DNA of 64,000 nucleotides from NCBI RefSeq assembly GCF_011386835.1, contig NC_088795.1:100500434-100564433 (forward strand). Reading direction: 5' to 3'. The position numbers were made by a program, and so were the translations under genes. Every line of letters starts with the position of its first letter. Position 1 is the first letter of the stretch. Positions 23,501 to 35,469 of the stretch are shown piece after piece. A model generated the notes under the pieces. It saw nothing but the letters and a program-made list of their open reading frames with translations, was not told the origin of the DNA and ran no database searches. Source of the DNA: Chrysemys picta bellii (taxonomy: Eukaryota > Chordata > Testudines > Emydidae).

Positions 23501-26500
23501 CCAACAAAGCAAAGGAGAAAATTTAGACCTTCCCTATTCCCATTTACAGACAGTGTCCCACGTTTATGATGAGAACTAGCTAAATCATTCAAAATTAGAT
23601 ATACACCAATATTTGTCTGAATTTGCTTGACTGGTATTTGTGTCCGTTTTGTATTTACGCTTATCACTTGAATACGTGCTGAAAGTGAATTTTAAGTTTG
23701 CTTTTGATAAGCATTTACACCAGATACTTCCCTGGAAGAATTCAATCAGTGAACAGAAAACAGCATAACGTGATTTGTTTTCCCAGACACAACAAAACAC
23801 CACATCTCAAATTTCAAATAGCTGGCCTTTAATAAAAAAAAATTCAAAATAATTGCTGCTGGATCATTCCAAATTAGGAATAAGCTTGCCATGACTGTCT
23901 TCTATCCACAGTTTTTCTAGAAACATAAAGTGAGACAAAAATTGCAGAATTTTTTTTTGCTAGATCTGGTAACAAAATGGGTTGAGGTATTCACAAAATT
24001 TGACTTTCATTTTTGCTTAGAAGTCATCGTGGAAGAAATTTTCCAACTAGCTGCATTTGTTGTGGATTATTTGCTCAGCTCTGCTCATGGCATACAATAT
24101 TACTGGGTGTCACAAGTCAAACAGACACAACATATATCAGGCCATGAAGACAGTCAATCTTGCCTACAGGTTTTCCTCTTAGGCTAAGAGTTTGGGGACT
24201 CTCCCAAAGGTAAAGGGAAAACCCAAGAATCTCCCTCTCAGTTGGCTCCCTTTTCCATTCTGCAGGAATCCTTGGGAAAACTGCAACTAACCAAACTTAT
24301 TTGCTCTGCAGGCAAATATTTATGGGTCAACCCAATTTTGTCACGTTTTAGCCAAGGAAGCTGAAAAAAAAAGCAGTGTGGTGAGAACTAGGCAATATAT
24401 TTTTAATTCCTAAATATCAGATGCTTTTCCTCTACTAGTGAATGAAGCCACAGGTAATTGCTTTCATGCAGTCTGTTTTTTCAAGTTAGGGCCTGTAAAG
24501 AGACAGCACAGCCATTTGTTTGTTCTGCTGTCCAGTGCAAAAATCCTGAAAGCTAAACACCTACAGCAACCACTTATGGCATCTAATGAAGTACTTCTTT
24601 GTTTATTACAACATTATATGAAGTGCCGCAAAATACACCTCTATCAATGGTGAACCCTGCACTGGTTACAGAAACCTGAAGTTTCTGATTGGGGTGGAGA
24701 AGCAGGCACTACACAGCTTGAATCAGAGGCCTGCCTGGATTTGTCTGCAGTCACCCAAGGAATTAGTGCCCCTTGGTGTTTCTTTTATCTAACTATACTT
24801 TAATCTGTCTTGAAAACAAGTGGCAATGTGACATGTGTAGGCTTTTCAGTTTGCTAAACCAAAGCCACACCAGTAGCCACAAGACAAGGCAAGAAGAGAT
24901 TTAGACTCATTTGCTTGCTTACAGTCAGACAGAATGCTTAAGTTTCAACAATAGTTAATTAAATTTAATTGAAAAGCAAAGTAAATTGCGGTCTTCAAAT
25001 GCACAAGAGAAACCTCCCTTTGAGTTTAAGGGTAAAGAGCCCCTTTGATCTTAATTTTCTGTATTGATGTGGAATGTGGAAGAAGGGCCTCACGTTCCTT
25101 CTTGGGGTCTTTGGATTGCAAAGCCTCCCCGTGCTGCTCCTTACACCTGGAATAACCTCCCTGACACTATGTCCTTCTCTTTTAAACCCCTCTTGAATCC
25201 CAACCCTTATCTCTTTCTGCAATGCATCCAACAAGGACTCACTCTGGAAAAACGTCATTCTGTGTACTGAAAGAGGCGGGGGGGGGAGAGGGTGTCAATA
25301 AAATACCATAACAAACTTGTCAGGGAAATAAACCAAGAATAGAGTTTCCTGGATCTGTATCTGCTTACTTCTCTCCCAGGGTGAAATTTGCCACCCATGC
25401 AGAGGGAGTAAGTACAAGGCCTATCACAAACTACTTCAAATCTCACTCGATTGAGGCCTTAAAGACTCCTAGGCCTAGGACTGATCCTTTGCACAGGGGT
25501 GAATTTCAACCCTGTTGAAAGCCAAATGATTAATCAACCCACACTTTAAGTCTATAATGTTCAGAAGCTGGGAGAATATTAATGACACTACATTATGCAG
25601 CCACCTGTTATAGTGGCCTGAAAAATATTAATTTCTTTAGTGGCTGTTAACAGATTTCACTGTATAAATCACAAAACATGGTGTCAATGGGATCCAAAGC
25701 AAGTTGACAAATTAATTTCTCTTAGAAATTGTAAAAGAAAAAGAAAGCCTCCTCCTCTCCCCAAATCTTCTCACTTTTAACCTATCCACAAGGGTTGCCA
25801 ACACAAATGGATTCTTCTGCTGAAGGGAATGTCAGTGATTTCATTGATGAATCCTTCAGTTTGTTAAAAAAAATAAAATGCTTTTTACAGATTACCTTAC
25901 TGAGCTCCACTCCCATATGAAGTGAGCAGTAATAGGACAAGGACAGTTACTGCAGGCCCCTGCTCCCATTCATAGTCATAGAGCACAACTGCCAATCAGT
26001 TAAGATGGCAAGATCCTCTTTATTAAAACGCGCAATTTGTAAACAGACTAATCGCCATAGACAGCCAAAAGAACAAGTTAAAACAAATTGAGGTGTGCTT
26101 TAGAACCTCAAGCCATTGGACTCCAGCTGCTTAAAAGTCACTTACCATGAGTATTTCAGAAAGGAAAAATATCTAAAATAGGGAAACAGCTTCTGTGGCA
26201 CCATGTTTTGGATCTCTGCTCTACCTCCAGCATCCAACCTTTCCATGGCTCACATCTGGAGCAGTCTTACCTTGTTACTTCATTTTAACTCCTTAAAAGA
26301 AAAAGTCAGTTGTACAAAGGAAATTTGGTGCTCAGAAATGGGTCCAGATAAACCGCAGAGAGGGATAAAATCTGAATCTCTCGAGGGTTCTGGTTTACAT
26401 AAGCATCCAAGCAATGGAATGTTTACCCAAGTCATCTGAACTTAAGACAGAACTCTCCTCAATGCCCTCCCCACCACCACTCTGCTTTTGCTGTACACAG

Positions 26501-26639
26501 GCTTCCTTCTTCACTCTGGCAACAGCAGCATTCATGGGAAGTTTGGGAACCAACAGGTATCTCCTAGTTTCCTTATTGCTCCAGGAGATGCAGGTCCTGA
26601 GCCAAACTTCCGCATGAGTCACTTGTACAATTGGTTATC
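23501..26639. other. No gene or classifiable repeat seen
   Basis: Three kilobases without a supported feature. The frame at 24,995-25,258 and the plus-strand phrase near 25,140-25,240 ('ccctgacactatgtccttctc') faintly resemble a LINE 3' region but not enough to call. Confidence 0.4.
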
Positions 26640-26705
26640 ACCACATTGTCAGCTCATATTCAAATTTGTGATCCACTACAACCCCCAAATCTTTTTCAGC
26701 TGTAC
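26640..26705 (-). mobile_element. CR1 scrap, antisense
   Basis: TTTGTGATCCACTACAACCC reads on the minus strand as the CR1 zone just downstream of the FADD region. It abuts, in inverted orientation, the next CR1 fragment, which suggests twin-priming or a rearrangement. Confidence 0.45.
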
Positions 26706-26739
26706 TACCAACACCAAACTGGTGGCAGTACTGCTGAAA

Positions 26740-27335
26740 AGGATCTGGCAAATTGAATGAGTCAACATGTGATGAAATTGCAAAAAAATACTAATATTCT
26801 GGGGTGTGTTAACAGGATTGTTGTATGTAAGACACAGGAAGTAGTTGTCCCACCTTACCTGGAACTGACGAGGCCTCAGCTGGAGTACTGTGTCCAATTC
26901 TGGATGCCATACTATACTGTAGAAAAGATGTGGACAAACTGGAGAGAGTCCAAGGAGAGCAACAAAAATGATAAAAGGTTTAGAAAACCTAACCTCTGAG
27001 GAAAATTTTAAAAACAAAAAGAAAACTGGACATGTTCTGTCTTGAGAAAAGAAGACAGGGGGTGCGGGGACATGATAGTCTTCAAATACATGAAGAGCTG
27101 TTATAAAGAGGATAATCAGTTGTTCTCCATGTCTGCTGAAGATGGGACAAAAAGTAATGGGCTTAATCTGCAGCAAGGGACATTTAGGTTAGTTAGAAAG
27201 TCTTTCCTAAAATCTATGAGGATAGTTGAGCCACTGGAATAGGTTTCCAAGGAAGGATGTGGAATCCCCATCATTGGAGGTGTAAGAAAAAGGTTAGACA
27301 AACACCTGTCAGGTATGGTCTAGGCTTACTTGGTC
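26740..27335 (+). mobile_element. Old CR1 LINE 3' fragment
   Basis: Plus-strand CR1 C-terminal region: AGGCCTCAGCTGGAGTACTG (26,869) corresponds to RPQLEYC, and the copy ends with AAACACCTGTCAGGTATGGT. Frames are broken in several places. 5'-truncated, inactive. Confidence 0.8.
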
Positions 27336-28389
27336 CTTCCTCTGCACAGGACATCTTGAGGTTCCTTCCAGCCCTACATTTTATGGATAGCTCTCCTTTC
27401 ATACATACCACTTTTCATGAGGGGGAGGGAAGATACAGATGGGACTGTCCTGAAAGGGGGATGGACTAGACAATTTAATAATCCTTTTCTAATTCTAATT
27501 TGTGTGATTCAATCCTCATAGCTCCAATTCATCCACAAAACTTTTCAGTGGAAGGTGCTCAGCCCTCTTCCCAGCAAAAGCCAATGGTGTTAGAGGAAAA
27601 GGGTGTGATGGTTGCACTATGGAATGTTGTCTGCTAACTAGAACATCCAGCGTGAACAATGCACCTAGGAAGTTTCCAGAGCACACAAGACTTTAGCTTC
27701 TTTGAAATGCTGTACACACTCAGTATAAAGGGATGGCAAAAAGTATAACAACAATAGGCTAGATTCCACTATCAACAAATGAGGGACAGAGGAAGAATTA
27801 ACTAAAAACTTTCCCTGACTGCAGTAAAGATCAGACTCAGCATAGTTCCAAAGATGTACAAAGATTTTGCGCTTACTGTACCTAACCTAGTTCACCAATC
27901 TCTAACTCGTAACCTTAGAAGCTGATAGTTTCTCCCTCTCCAAAGCACAGACAATAGCAGAACAAATTCCCCCATGTAATCCCACCAATAAACCTCAGTC
28001 CGACCTGAATGCACCACCTCTAAGGGTGAAAATGTAGTTCTAATCTCCATCCCTATTCAAATCTTTGGCCTCTCTGATAAGATTATGTGCCCATTAATAT
28101 TAAACTAATTACGTTATAGCCATGTATTGAACCAGAGGTCATAAACAAATACACAAGCAAGTCATTTCAATTATATCTGGTTTGACTAAACTATTCCAGG
28201 CTTCATGGCCAAAGTACATTTCTTATCCCATGAAGATAAATTATTTAAAGCCATTCTCCACAGAACCCTCAGCTACTCACTAGTTTCCTGAGATGTGGTG
28301 TGGGAATGTGCAGAAATAGTATAAACAAACAACAAACAAAAAACAAACTTACCTCTACCTGCACACAATAATGTTATCACAATTCTTAT
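27336..28389. other. No gene seen
   Basis: No supported gene or repeat. A CR1-tail-like phrase with GGGGGATGGACTAGACAA at about 27,456 may be a displaced 3' end of the preceding copy. Confidence 0.4.
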
Positions 28390-28670
28390 CCAGTTGAGGA
28401 ATATAAAAGATAATAGATTCCAAGGCAAGAAGGGACTACTGTAATCATGTGGTCTGACCTCCTGTATAACACAGGCCATAGAACTTCCCCAAAATAATTC
28501 CTAAAGCATAGCTTTTGGAAAAACATTCAATCTTGATGTTAGGACATCCAGTGATGGAGAATCCACCACAACCCTTGGACAGTTGTTCGAATGATTAGTT
28601 ACTCTCACTGTTAAAAGTTTACTCCTCATTTCCTATCTGAACCTTCCTTATCATTAATAAGCTGAACACC
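28390..28670 (-). mobile_element. 3' end of the second CR1 lineage, antisense
   Basis: On the minus strand this reads through the 3'-terminal coding remnant (ACCACAACCCTTGGACAGTT on the plus strand) into the characteristic 3' tail, seen on the plus strand as GTCTGACCTCCTGTATAACA. The matching sense tail occurs at about 39,770-39,830. Confidence 0.65.
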
Positions 28671-29371
28671 AGGAGATCTTCAACGATCTGAAACTCAAAA
28701 CAAAAAATGTAAGTCTTACAAAAAGTGGAAAATAAGTCAAATTACAAAGGATGAATATAAACAAATAACACAAGTATGTAGGGACAAAATTAGAAAGGCC
28801 AAGGCACAAAACGAAATTAAACTAGCTAGAGACATAAAGGGTAACAAGAAAACATTCTGCAAGTACATTAGAAGGAAGAGGAAGACCAAAGACAGGGTAG
28901 GCCCATTACTAAATTAGGGGAGAAAAACAATAACCCAAAATGTAGAAATGTCAGAAGTGCTAAATGACATTTTTGTTTCCGTTTTCACCAAATAAATGTA
29001 GTAGCAATTGGTTGTCTAACTTAATGAATGCCAGTGAAAATAAGGTAGAATCAGAAGTTAAAACGGGGAAAGAACAAAGTTAAAAATTACTTAGACAAGT
29101 TACATATTTTCAAGTCACCAGGGCCTGATGAAATACATCCTAGAATACTCAGGGAACTGACTGAGGAGATAGCTGAGCCATTAGCAATTATCTTTAAAAA
29201 GTCATGGAAGGTGGGTGAGATTCCAGAGGACTAGAAAAGGGCAATGTAGTGCCAATCTGTAAAAATGGGAATAAGGGCAACCCAGGGAATTACAGACCAG
29301 TCAGCTTAACTTCTGTACCCAGAAAGATAGTGGAGCAAATAATTAAGCAATCAATTTGCAAACACCTAGAA

Positions 29372-29709
29372 CAGGGTTCTCAAACTGTGGGTCAGGACGC
29401 CAAAGTGGGTCACGACCCCATTTTAATGGGGTCACCAGGGCTGGCTTAGACTTGTGGGGTCTGGGGCTGAAGCCCAAACCCCACCGCCTGGGTGGCAGGG
29501 CTCAAGTTACAGGGCCCCTGCAGGGGCTGAAGCCTTTGGGCTTTGAATTTGGCCCCCTGGCCAGGCGCAGCGGGGCTTGGGCATTGGCCCCCCAACCTGG
29601 GGCAGTGGAACTCAGGTGGACTCAGGCTTCAATCCCCCCCTCCTGTGGTTCTGTGGTAATTTTTGTTGTCAGAAGGGGGTCACGATGCAATGAAGTTTGA
29701 GAACCCCTG
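29372..29709. mobile_element. hAT MITE, CAGGGTTCTCAAAC ends
   Basis: Ends CAGGGTTCTCAAACTG and, inverted, CAGGGGTTCTCAAACTT, flanked by a perfect 8-bp duplication ACCTAGAA (29,364-29,371 and 29,710-29,717). Subterminal GGGTCACGACCCC and GGGGTCACGATGC are also present. Removing it and one duplication restores the CR1 context. The 114-codon frame inside it is by chance. Confidence 0.93.
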
Positions 29710-29825
29710 ACCTAGAAGATAATAAGGTGATAAGTAAAAATCACCATGAATTTGTGAAGAACAAATCCTGTCAAACCAACCTCATAGCTTTCTTTGACAA
29801 GGTAACAAGCCTTGTGGATGGGAGG

Positions 29826-30219
29826 TGTGAAAGTGAAATGAATTATATTAAAGAAATAGAATGAATTAAAGAATGCTGTATGTACCTTTAAGTAGAAATG
29901 AGAAATGCTGCAAGCCAGGGGGGCAGGAAAGCAGACATTAACTGCTTAATGAATTGCCCCACTTAAGGGCAATTGGTGAAGCATTAGCCTTAGATCGATA
30001 AGAGTTAATAAGGAAGCAGGATATGCATATTGTGCCCTATGCAAATTTTACAATTTTATTCTCTCTGTCCCTTTGTTTAGTTCGCACCCTTTTATCTGTA
30101 TAAATAAGACTGTTTGAATCTTGCATGGGGGCTCACAGTATCTGAATGTATTAGCAGAGCGCTGTGCTAATAAAACAGAGTGGTCTGACAAACTATGAGT
30201 CCTGAGTCTAACTTTGACA
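29826..30219 (+). mobile_element. Solo LTR of an endogenous retroelement
   Basis: A 394-bp block beginning TGTGAAAG and ending CTTTGACA, with a 4-bp duplication GAGG on each side (29,822-29,825 and 30,220-30,223). It contains a TATA-like GTATAAATAAG near 30,098 and GCTAATAAAACAG (polyadenylation-type signal) near 30,166, in the order expected of an LTR. No internal viral genes are present. Sequence on each side joins into continuous CR1, which confirms the limits. Confidence 0.85.
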
Positions 30220-30968
30220 GAGGGAAGCAGTAGATGTGGTATATCTTGACTTTAATAAGTCTTCTGATACTGTCTCGCATGACCTTCTCATAAACAAACT
30301 AGCAAAATACAACCTAGATGGAGCTACTATAAGGTGAGTGCATAACTAGTTGGAAAAACATTCGCAAAGAGTAGTTATTAATGGTTCACATCAAGCTGGA
30401 AGGGCATATCAAGTGGGGTTCTGCAGGGATCAGTTCTGGGTCCAGTTCTGTTCAATATCTTCATCTATGATTTAGATAATGGCATAGAAAGTACACTTAT
30501 AAAGTTTGCAGACAATACCACGCTGGGAGGGGTTGCAAGTGCTTTGGAGGATAGGATTAAAATTCAAAATTATTTGGACAAACTGGAGAAATGATCTGAA
30601 GTAAATAGGATGAAAATTAATAAAGACAAATGTAAAGTACTCCACTTAGGACAAAACAATCAGTTGCACACCTAAAAAAATGGGAAATGTCTGCCTAGGA
30701 AGGAGTACTGCGGAAAGGGATCTAGGGATCATAGTCATAAATATGAGTCAACAGTGTAACACTGTTGCAAAAAAATAAAGAAAAAAATAAAGCAAACATC
30801 ATTCTGGAATAAATTGCCTGGAGAGGTTGTGGAATCTCCATCACTGGAGATTTTTAAGAGCAGGCTAGACAAACACCTGCCAGGGATGGTCTAAATAATA
30901 CTTAGTCCTGCCTTGAATGCAGGGGACTAGATTAGAAGACCTCTTGAGGTCCCTTCCGGTCCTTTACT

Positions 30969-32684
30969 CTGCTGGCTATAGATTTCTCCTTACTAATTAC
31001 TATCAAATTCCCCTTTCTTCTATTTTATTTTTTTTAAGTTGCCTTCACTTTCCCTGTGAACCAGGTCAGTTTTTTAAAATCAATATGGCCATCTTACTTG
31101 ATTGTGGCTTTTCTGGCATCTAGGAAAGTGTCTTTAAACACTTCCCAGTTATTCACAATTTTCTGATTAAGTTCTTCCTCCCAGTTGATTTGGCTCATAA
31201 TTGTTTTGAGCTTTTTCAAATAAGACAAAGGTCATAAGTTAAAACCAGGAGAAGACTGGGAATTTCTAGGAAGTGCTTCCTCTACAGTATTTTTTTCCCA
31301 GAGTAGTTGCCACAGTAATTCTTGAATCCAGTAGTTTCTCTAAAATCTACTGGCAATGTAAGGAACCTAGATAGAACAGAACATGAGTGATGATCTACAG
31401 ATTTCCAAAGCACCTAATGATATTATTTAGGTACTATTTATCTCATTTTGATAATCATTTGACATTTATTGACTCAGAGATTTTATTAAAATAAATGCTC
31501 GTAATCGATAATGCTGGCTGCTGAACTACTCATTTGAGTTTCCCAAGAAGTGAAAAGTCTCCAGTCCACTATTCCTCGTTTGAATATAATTTTAGCGCTT
31601 CATGTGAACTGTATTTTATTACCTTCTTAAATTGGCTTATTTTGGACTTCCTGTAAGAGAATCAGTAATGAATATATGCATTAGCTATTAGTGTCATATA
31701 AAGCCTCTTCTTAAACCAAGTACGTGTGTAGAAATTGTCCTGACTGATTTGTGGCAAGGTGGCAATACTGCAAACATCAACTGAAGCAGAGTGCTTCATC
31801 TTAATGGAATTTTCTTTGCTATACCTTTAAATGAAACAATATAGAAATGATATGCTTGACTGTATAACCAAGAGGATGATCGGCAAGGTATTATTGCACA
31901 TTGTTCAAAGCTCCATGTATGTGCTACTTTGTCTTCAACTGAAGATAATTAACCTCCACCAATAGCCAGAGGATTGACCAGGAAGATGGTCCTCATGTTG
32001 GATCCATCAACTGACTTCTTTCATGGTTTTTGGAATTTTATTAGAATTAATTTCCATTTTCCACACCCAAAATCTCTCAATTTCTCCAGCCAAGATGGGC
32101 TGGTTACACTTTCTTCATAAACTTTGTAGTATCATCTTGCACTGTCCAGGGTCTCTTCACACATTCTTCAGATACTTGGTTAGTATACGACCTGTGTATC
32201 ACCTCAGCCCTGCTTGCCCATTAGCATTACATTAATATCATGGCAGCCAGGCCTATTGCCCAATGGATATGAGTTGAATAGGTGAAGGTTGAGTTGAAGC
32301 GAGCCATGAGGGCATGCAGAGATTGAGTTGTGAATGGTATGGGCTGGGTTGCGTGGGCGGCAGAATCAGGAGGCCAGGGAGGGCTAACTCCCCCTCAATG
32401 GAAATATTGTGTGTGTGTGTGGGGGGGGTTCTGCACCTGCAACTCACACACGCCCAGGGAAGGGGCTGCGGAGGTGAGAGCAGGACCGACAGGAGCTATA
32501 GCAGCCTCCACAGGGCCAAGGAGCAGGTGGGAACATCCAGGACCCTCTTTTCCAGCATGGGTCCAGTTACCCCCTTCCAAGTCTCAGTCTCTCCGCTCAC
32601 TCCCCATTCTGTCCCTCTGCCCCCATATTCTCAGGGAGTTTCTGCCTCTCCTGTTGGGTTGACAGGATTGCAGTATGTATCTCC
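30969..32684. other. No gene seen; unclassified repeat to about 31,230
   Basis: The segment 30,970-31,230, with CTCATAATTGTTTTGAGCTT, reads like part of a dispersed repeat I cannot classify. From there to 32,684 nothing is recognised; the (GT)n/G-run at 32,409-32,428 is simple sequence, and the open frames over 32,314-32,805 lack motifs. Confidence 0.35.
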
Positions 32685-32808
32685 CATTGAAATCACTGAC
32701 TTGCCCAAGGTTTACACAGATAATATGTCATGGAGCAGGGAATTGACTGGGGGCCTCCCGAATCCCAGTCTAAGCTTTAAGCACTGCAGCACCCTTCCTC
32801 TCTGAAAG
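32685..32808 (-). repeat. tRNA-derived SINE fragment, antisense
   Basis: The plus-strand text CACTGACTTGCCCAAGG followed by GAATTGACTGGGGGCCTCCC and GCACTGCAGCACCCTTCCTC is the reverse of a SINE body and tRNA-like head (B-box complement near 32,740). The 3' part is missing. Confidence 0.6.
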
Positions 32809-33177
32809 AAAGCCTCTGGAAAGAGGCTGAACTCTCTCTCTTCTTTACCTGCCTGAGCTCTCTAAAGAACAGCCTTATCTATTAGTACTCCATCTGAGGA
32901 CAGGCTTTCCCAGTCCCATCCCTTCTGAGGGCTGATGGGGCAGCCAAAAACAAGCCTATGGTATGGGATGGCTCTTTCAGGTGCCTCAGATGTCTATTCC
33001 CACGTTGCCTTAACGTACAGTAGCTGGCAGAACACCACACACTTTGTCAGTCCAACCAGACCATGGACATCACTTCCAGAGGCAGGCCTTAAACCCTTAG
33101 CAAACTGTCTCCACTTGTTTTCTCAGTCCTCATGAGCTCTGTTATTAATATGTATTAATTACATCCAAAGCATTCAC

Positions 33178-33312
33178 AAATTAACCCTTATGCTCCCCTT
33201 TGGGGTAGGAGAAGTGAAGGTTCAAGACCACAAAGTTAATTGGTGCTAGAGACAGGATTAGAACTCAAGTATGTGAGCACCACAGTTTTTGCTAAGTTCA
33301 CTAGACTACACC
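33178..33312 (-). repeat. tRNA-derived SINE fragment, antisense
   Basis: GGTTCAAGACCACAAAGTTA and GGATTAGAACTCAAGTATGT correspond to the reverse of the SINE body and B box, with more divergence than the copy at 32,685. Confidence 0.5.
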
Positions 33313-33875
33313 TGTTTGTTTAAAAGTAGAATTAACCTTCCTAAATGCCAGGGTCAGTAGCTGGGTCAACTTCGGGTTTCATTTTTTGAAGTGGCTGCCA
33401 GTACAGCTCAGTCTATGCCCAACAATAGTAACCACAACCAGAGGCCACAGAGTGGCTGAAATAGGAAGCATGAGCACATGGTTAATAGATCAACAGCCCA
33501 TTCCTCTTTCGTTTCCCCTTTTCTTCTCTTCCAAGTTTCTAATGGATTATGTAAAACTCTCCCAAACACTGAAAGGATCTCAGTATCAAAGGAGTATTTT
33601 TCCTAATGCTCCTACCCTATTTTTTCCTATTCCCCCCTTACAAAAAGTAGTTTTTCCTTTCTCTTTGCTTTATATGAGTTGTTTATTTAGGAACAAAGAT
33701 CCCAAGAAACTCTGACTAAATATTGCACATCCTATGGCATTCAGCATCCTAGCCTATAGTAGCTAACTAAATTAATAAATAGAAGAGAATGTAACATAAA
33801 ACTGGGCATTCCCCATATATCCCAGGCACAAGTGCTGTCAGACATGCACACATACAGAGCTAAGTACTCTTCTGG
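33313..33875. other. No gene seen
   Basis: No repeat ends, RNA or coding signal identified. The frame at 33,386-33,715 has no family features. Confidence 0.4.
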
Positions 33876-34173
33876 GGGCTGGTCTACACTGGGGGGGGGA
33901 GGGGGATTGATCTAAGATACAACTTCAGCTACGTGAATAATGTAGCTGAAGTCAAAGTATCTTAGATCGACTTACCTGGGGTCCACACGGCGCGGGATCG
34001 ACAGCCGCGGCTCCCCCGTCGACTCCGCTACCGCCGCTCGCTCCGGTGGAGTTCCGGAGTCGACGGGGCGCGCGTTCGGGGATTGATATATCACGTCTTA
34101 ACGAGATGCGATATATCGATCCCCAATAAATCGATCGCTACCCGCCGATACGGCGGGTAGTGAAGACGTACCC
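33876..34173. mobile_element. Harbinger-type MITE
   Basis: Ends GGGCTGGTCTACACTG and, inverted, GGGTACGTCTTCACTAC share the TCTACACT core of the complete Harbinger. Immediate flanks are TGG and TGA, a poor match to a 3-bp duplication. Internal palindromes: GATCTAAGATAC/GTATCTTAGATC around CAGCTACGTGAAT, and GTCGACTCCG/CGGAGTCGAC. Contains CpG-rich sequence. Non-coding. Confidence 0.75.
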
Positions 34174-34440
34174 TGAGAGACACCAATGTAGTCCCATCTA
34201 CTCCACTGGGATTGCAACTATGTAGCAGATGAGAATTTGGCCCGCAGAATACCACATTCCTCATATGTCCATACCTGGTGCACTTCTCACTCTGTTTCTT
34301 GGCCAACACCCCATAATACACTCAGACTTGTACACATCACATTCATAACAACCAGCTCATCATATGTGTTGTACAATGCCACTCACTGATCAAGAATCAG
34401 TAGGTTAATATCACATCTAAACTTGTTTGCTGAGTGGCCC
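34174..34440. other. Spacer
   Basis: No feature recognised. Confidence 0.35.
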
Positions 34441-35168
34441 TGTGACAGGGCACTCACATCTTGAGTGCCTCCTAGTTGCTAGGTGTGGTAGTGCAAACTG
34501 CCCCCCCCAACTCCTGGCACCCCTGTAGGATGCCAACCTTGCTGGGGGAGGGAGTCTTCAGTAGCTCAACCTCCAGCCAAGTCACACAGTCAAAAATGGA
34601 CCCACTTCCAGGGTAGCAAAGAATGGGCCAAACTCTCTGCCCTCACCAGGGACTTCAGCCCTGTCTTTTGACCCTTTAAATCCAGCCCTTTGCTCAGGCT
34701 TCTAAACAAGCCTGGTCCTCTTTTCAGGGCTTATGCCACTTTTAACCCAGGCCCACCCTTTACTCCTAGTTCCAACCCAGGAGCCCTCTACTCAGCAGCT
34801 ATTTACTGCTCCCTTTAATTAATTGCTGCCGCATTCCCTGTGCCTCTTCCCACGTGCTCCCTTTACCTTCACCCATTACCTTTGGATTAGAGTTCTCAGG
34901 TCCTCTCTCTTCCAAGTTCTGTAAATACAACCAGTTAAGCACCTTTGGCCAGCGAGGGAGCACCCTTCCTCACCCTCTGGTCGCAGCCAAGAAGTGACCT
35001 GCTAGGGCCCTGCAATGTCTTTTATTTTAGCCTGATGGGCTGTAATTGGCTGCTTTCCCTAGGGAGGTCTGGAAGACCCTCATTCACTGCTCCTTCCTGG
35101 GGCGGAGTTTAGTAGGACCACAGGACCTCCAGCAGGTGGCCATGAAGGACCAATTACACCCTGTCACA
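34441..35168 (-). mobile_element. Probable solo LTR (Gypsy-like), antisense
   Basis: A 728-bp block with ends TGTGACAGGG and CCCTGTCACA, so it has TG...CA termini with a 10-bp inverted repeat. Flanks GGCCC and TGCCC are a 5-bp duplication with one mismatch, the size usual for Gypsy. Read on the minus strand it begins TGTGACAGGGTGTAATTGGT, a form I associate with turtle LTRs. No internal genes. Orientation is inferred from that resemblance only. Confidence 0.6.
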
Positions 35169-35469
35169 TGCCCTCTTGAATGTCTTGCACCTCAATGACT
35201 CCACCTAAGCATCTCTTTCTTCCACTTCTTTTTCCATTCTTGCAAAAAGAAAAAAAAACATTCACCACATTCTGTACTATATTAATATCTGTATCTCCCC
35301 TGCCACCAAATGTTGAATGTGGAGGCATTGTCTATGTATTTTCTAGCAGTAATCCTACCTTTCTATAAGGCAGTTTTGCTGTAGCTAGATGCACAAATCA
35401 GATCACTGGTGATAGGAAATAGTTTGTAAATGATCTTCATAAATCACACAAACTATAGAAAAGAGTGCT
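35169..35469. other. Spacer
   Basis: About 300 bases with no recognised feature; may include the decayed 5' part of the next element. Confidence 0.35.

Larger units (their letters stand above)
28690..30968 (+). mobile_element. Old CR1 LINE with two nested insertions
   Basis: Begins in the region between endonuclease and RT (ACAAAAAGTGGAAAATAAGT corresponds to YKKWK), passes through GNYRPVSL near 29,287, and ends at the CR1 3' end (GGACTAGATTAGAAGACCTC). It is interrupted by a hAT MITE at 29,372-29,709 and a solo LTR at 29,826-30,219, and has an internal deletion near 30,795 that joins the post-FADD region directly to the C-terminal end. Stops and frameshifts throughout. Confidence 0.85.
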
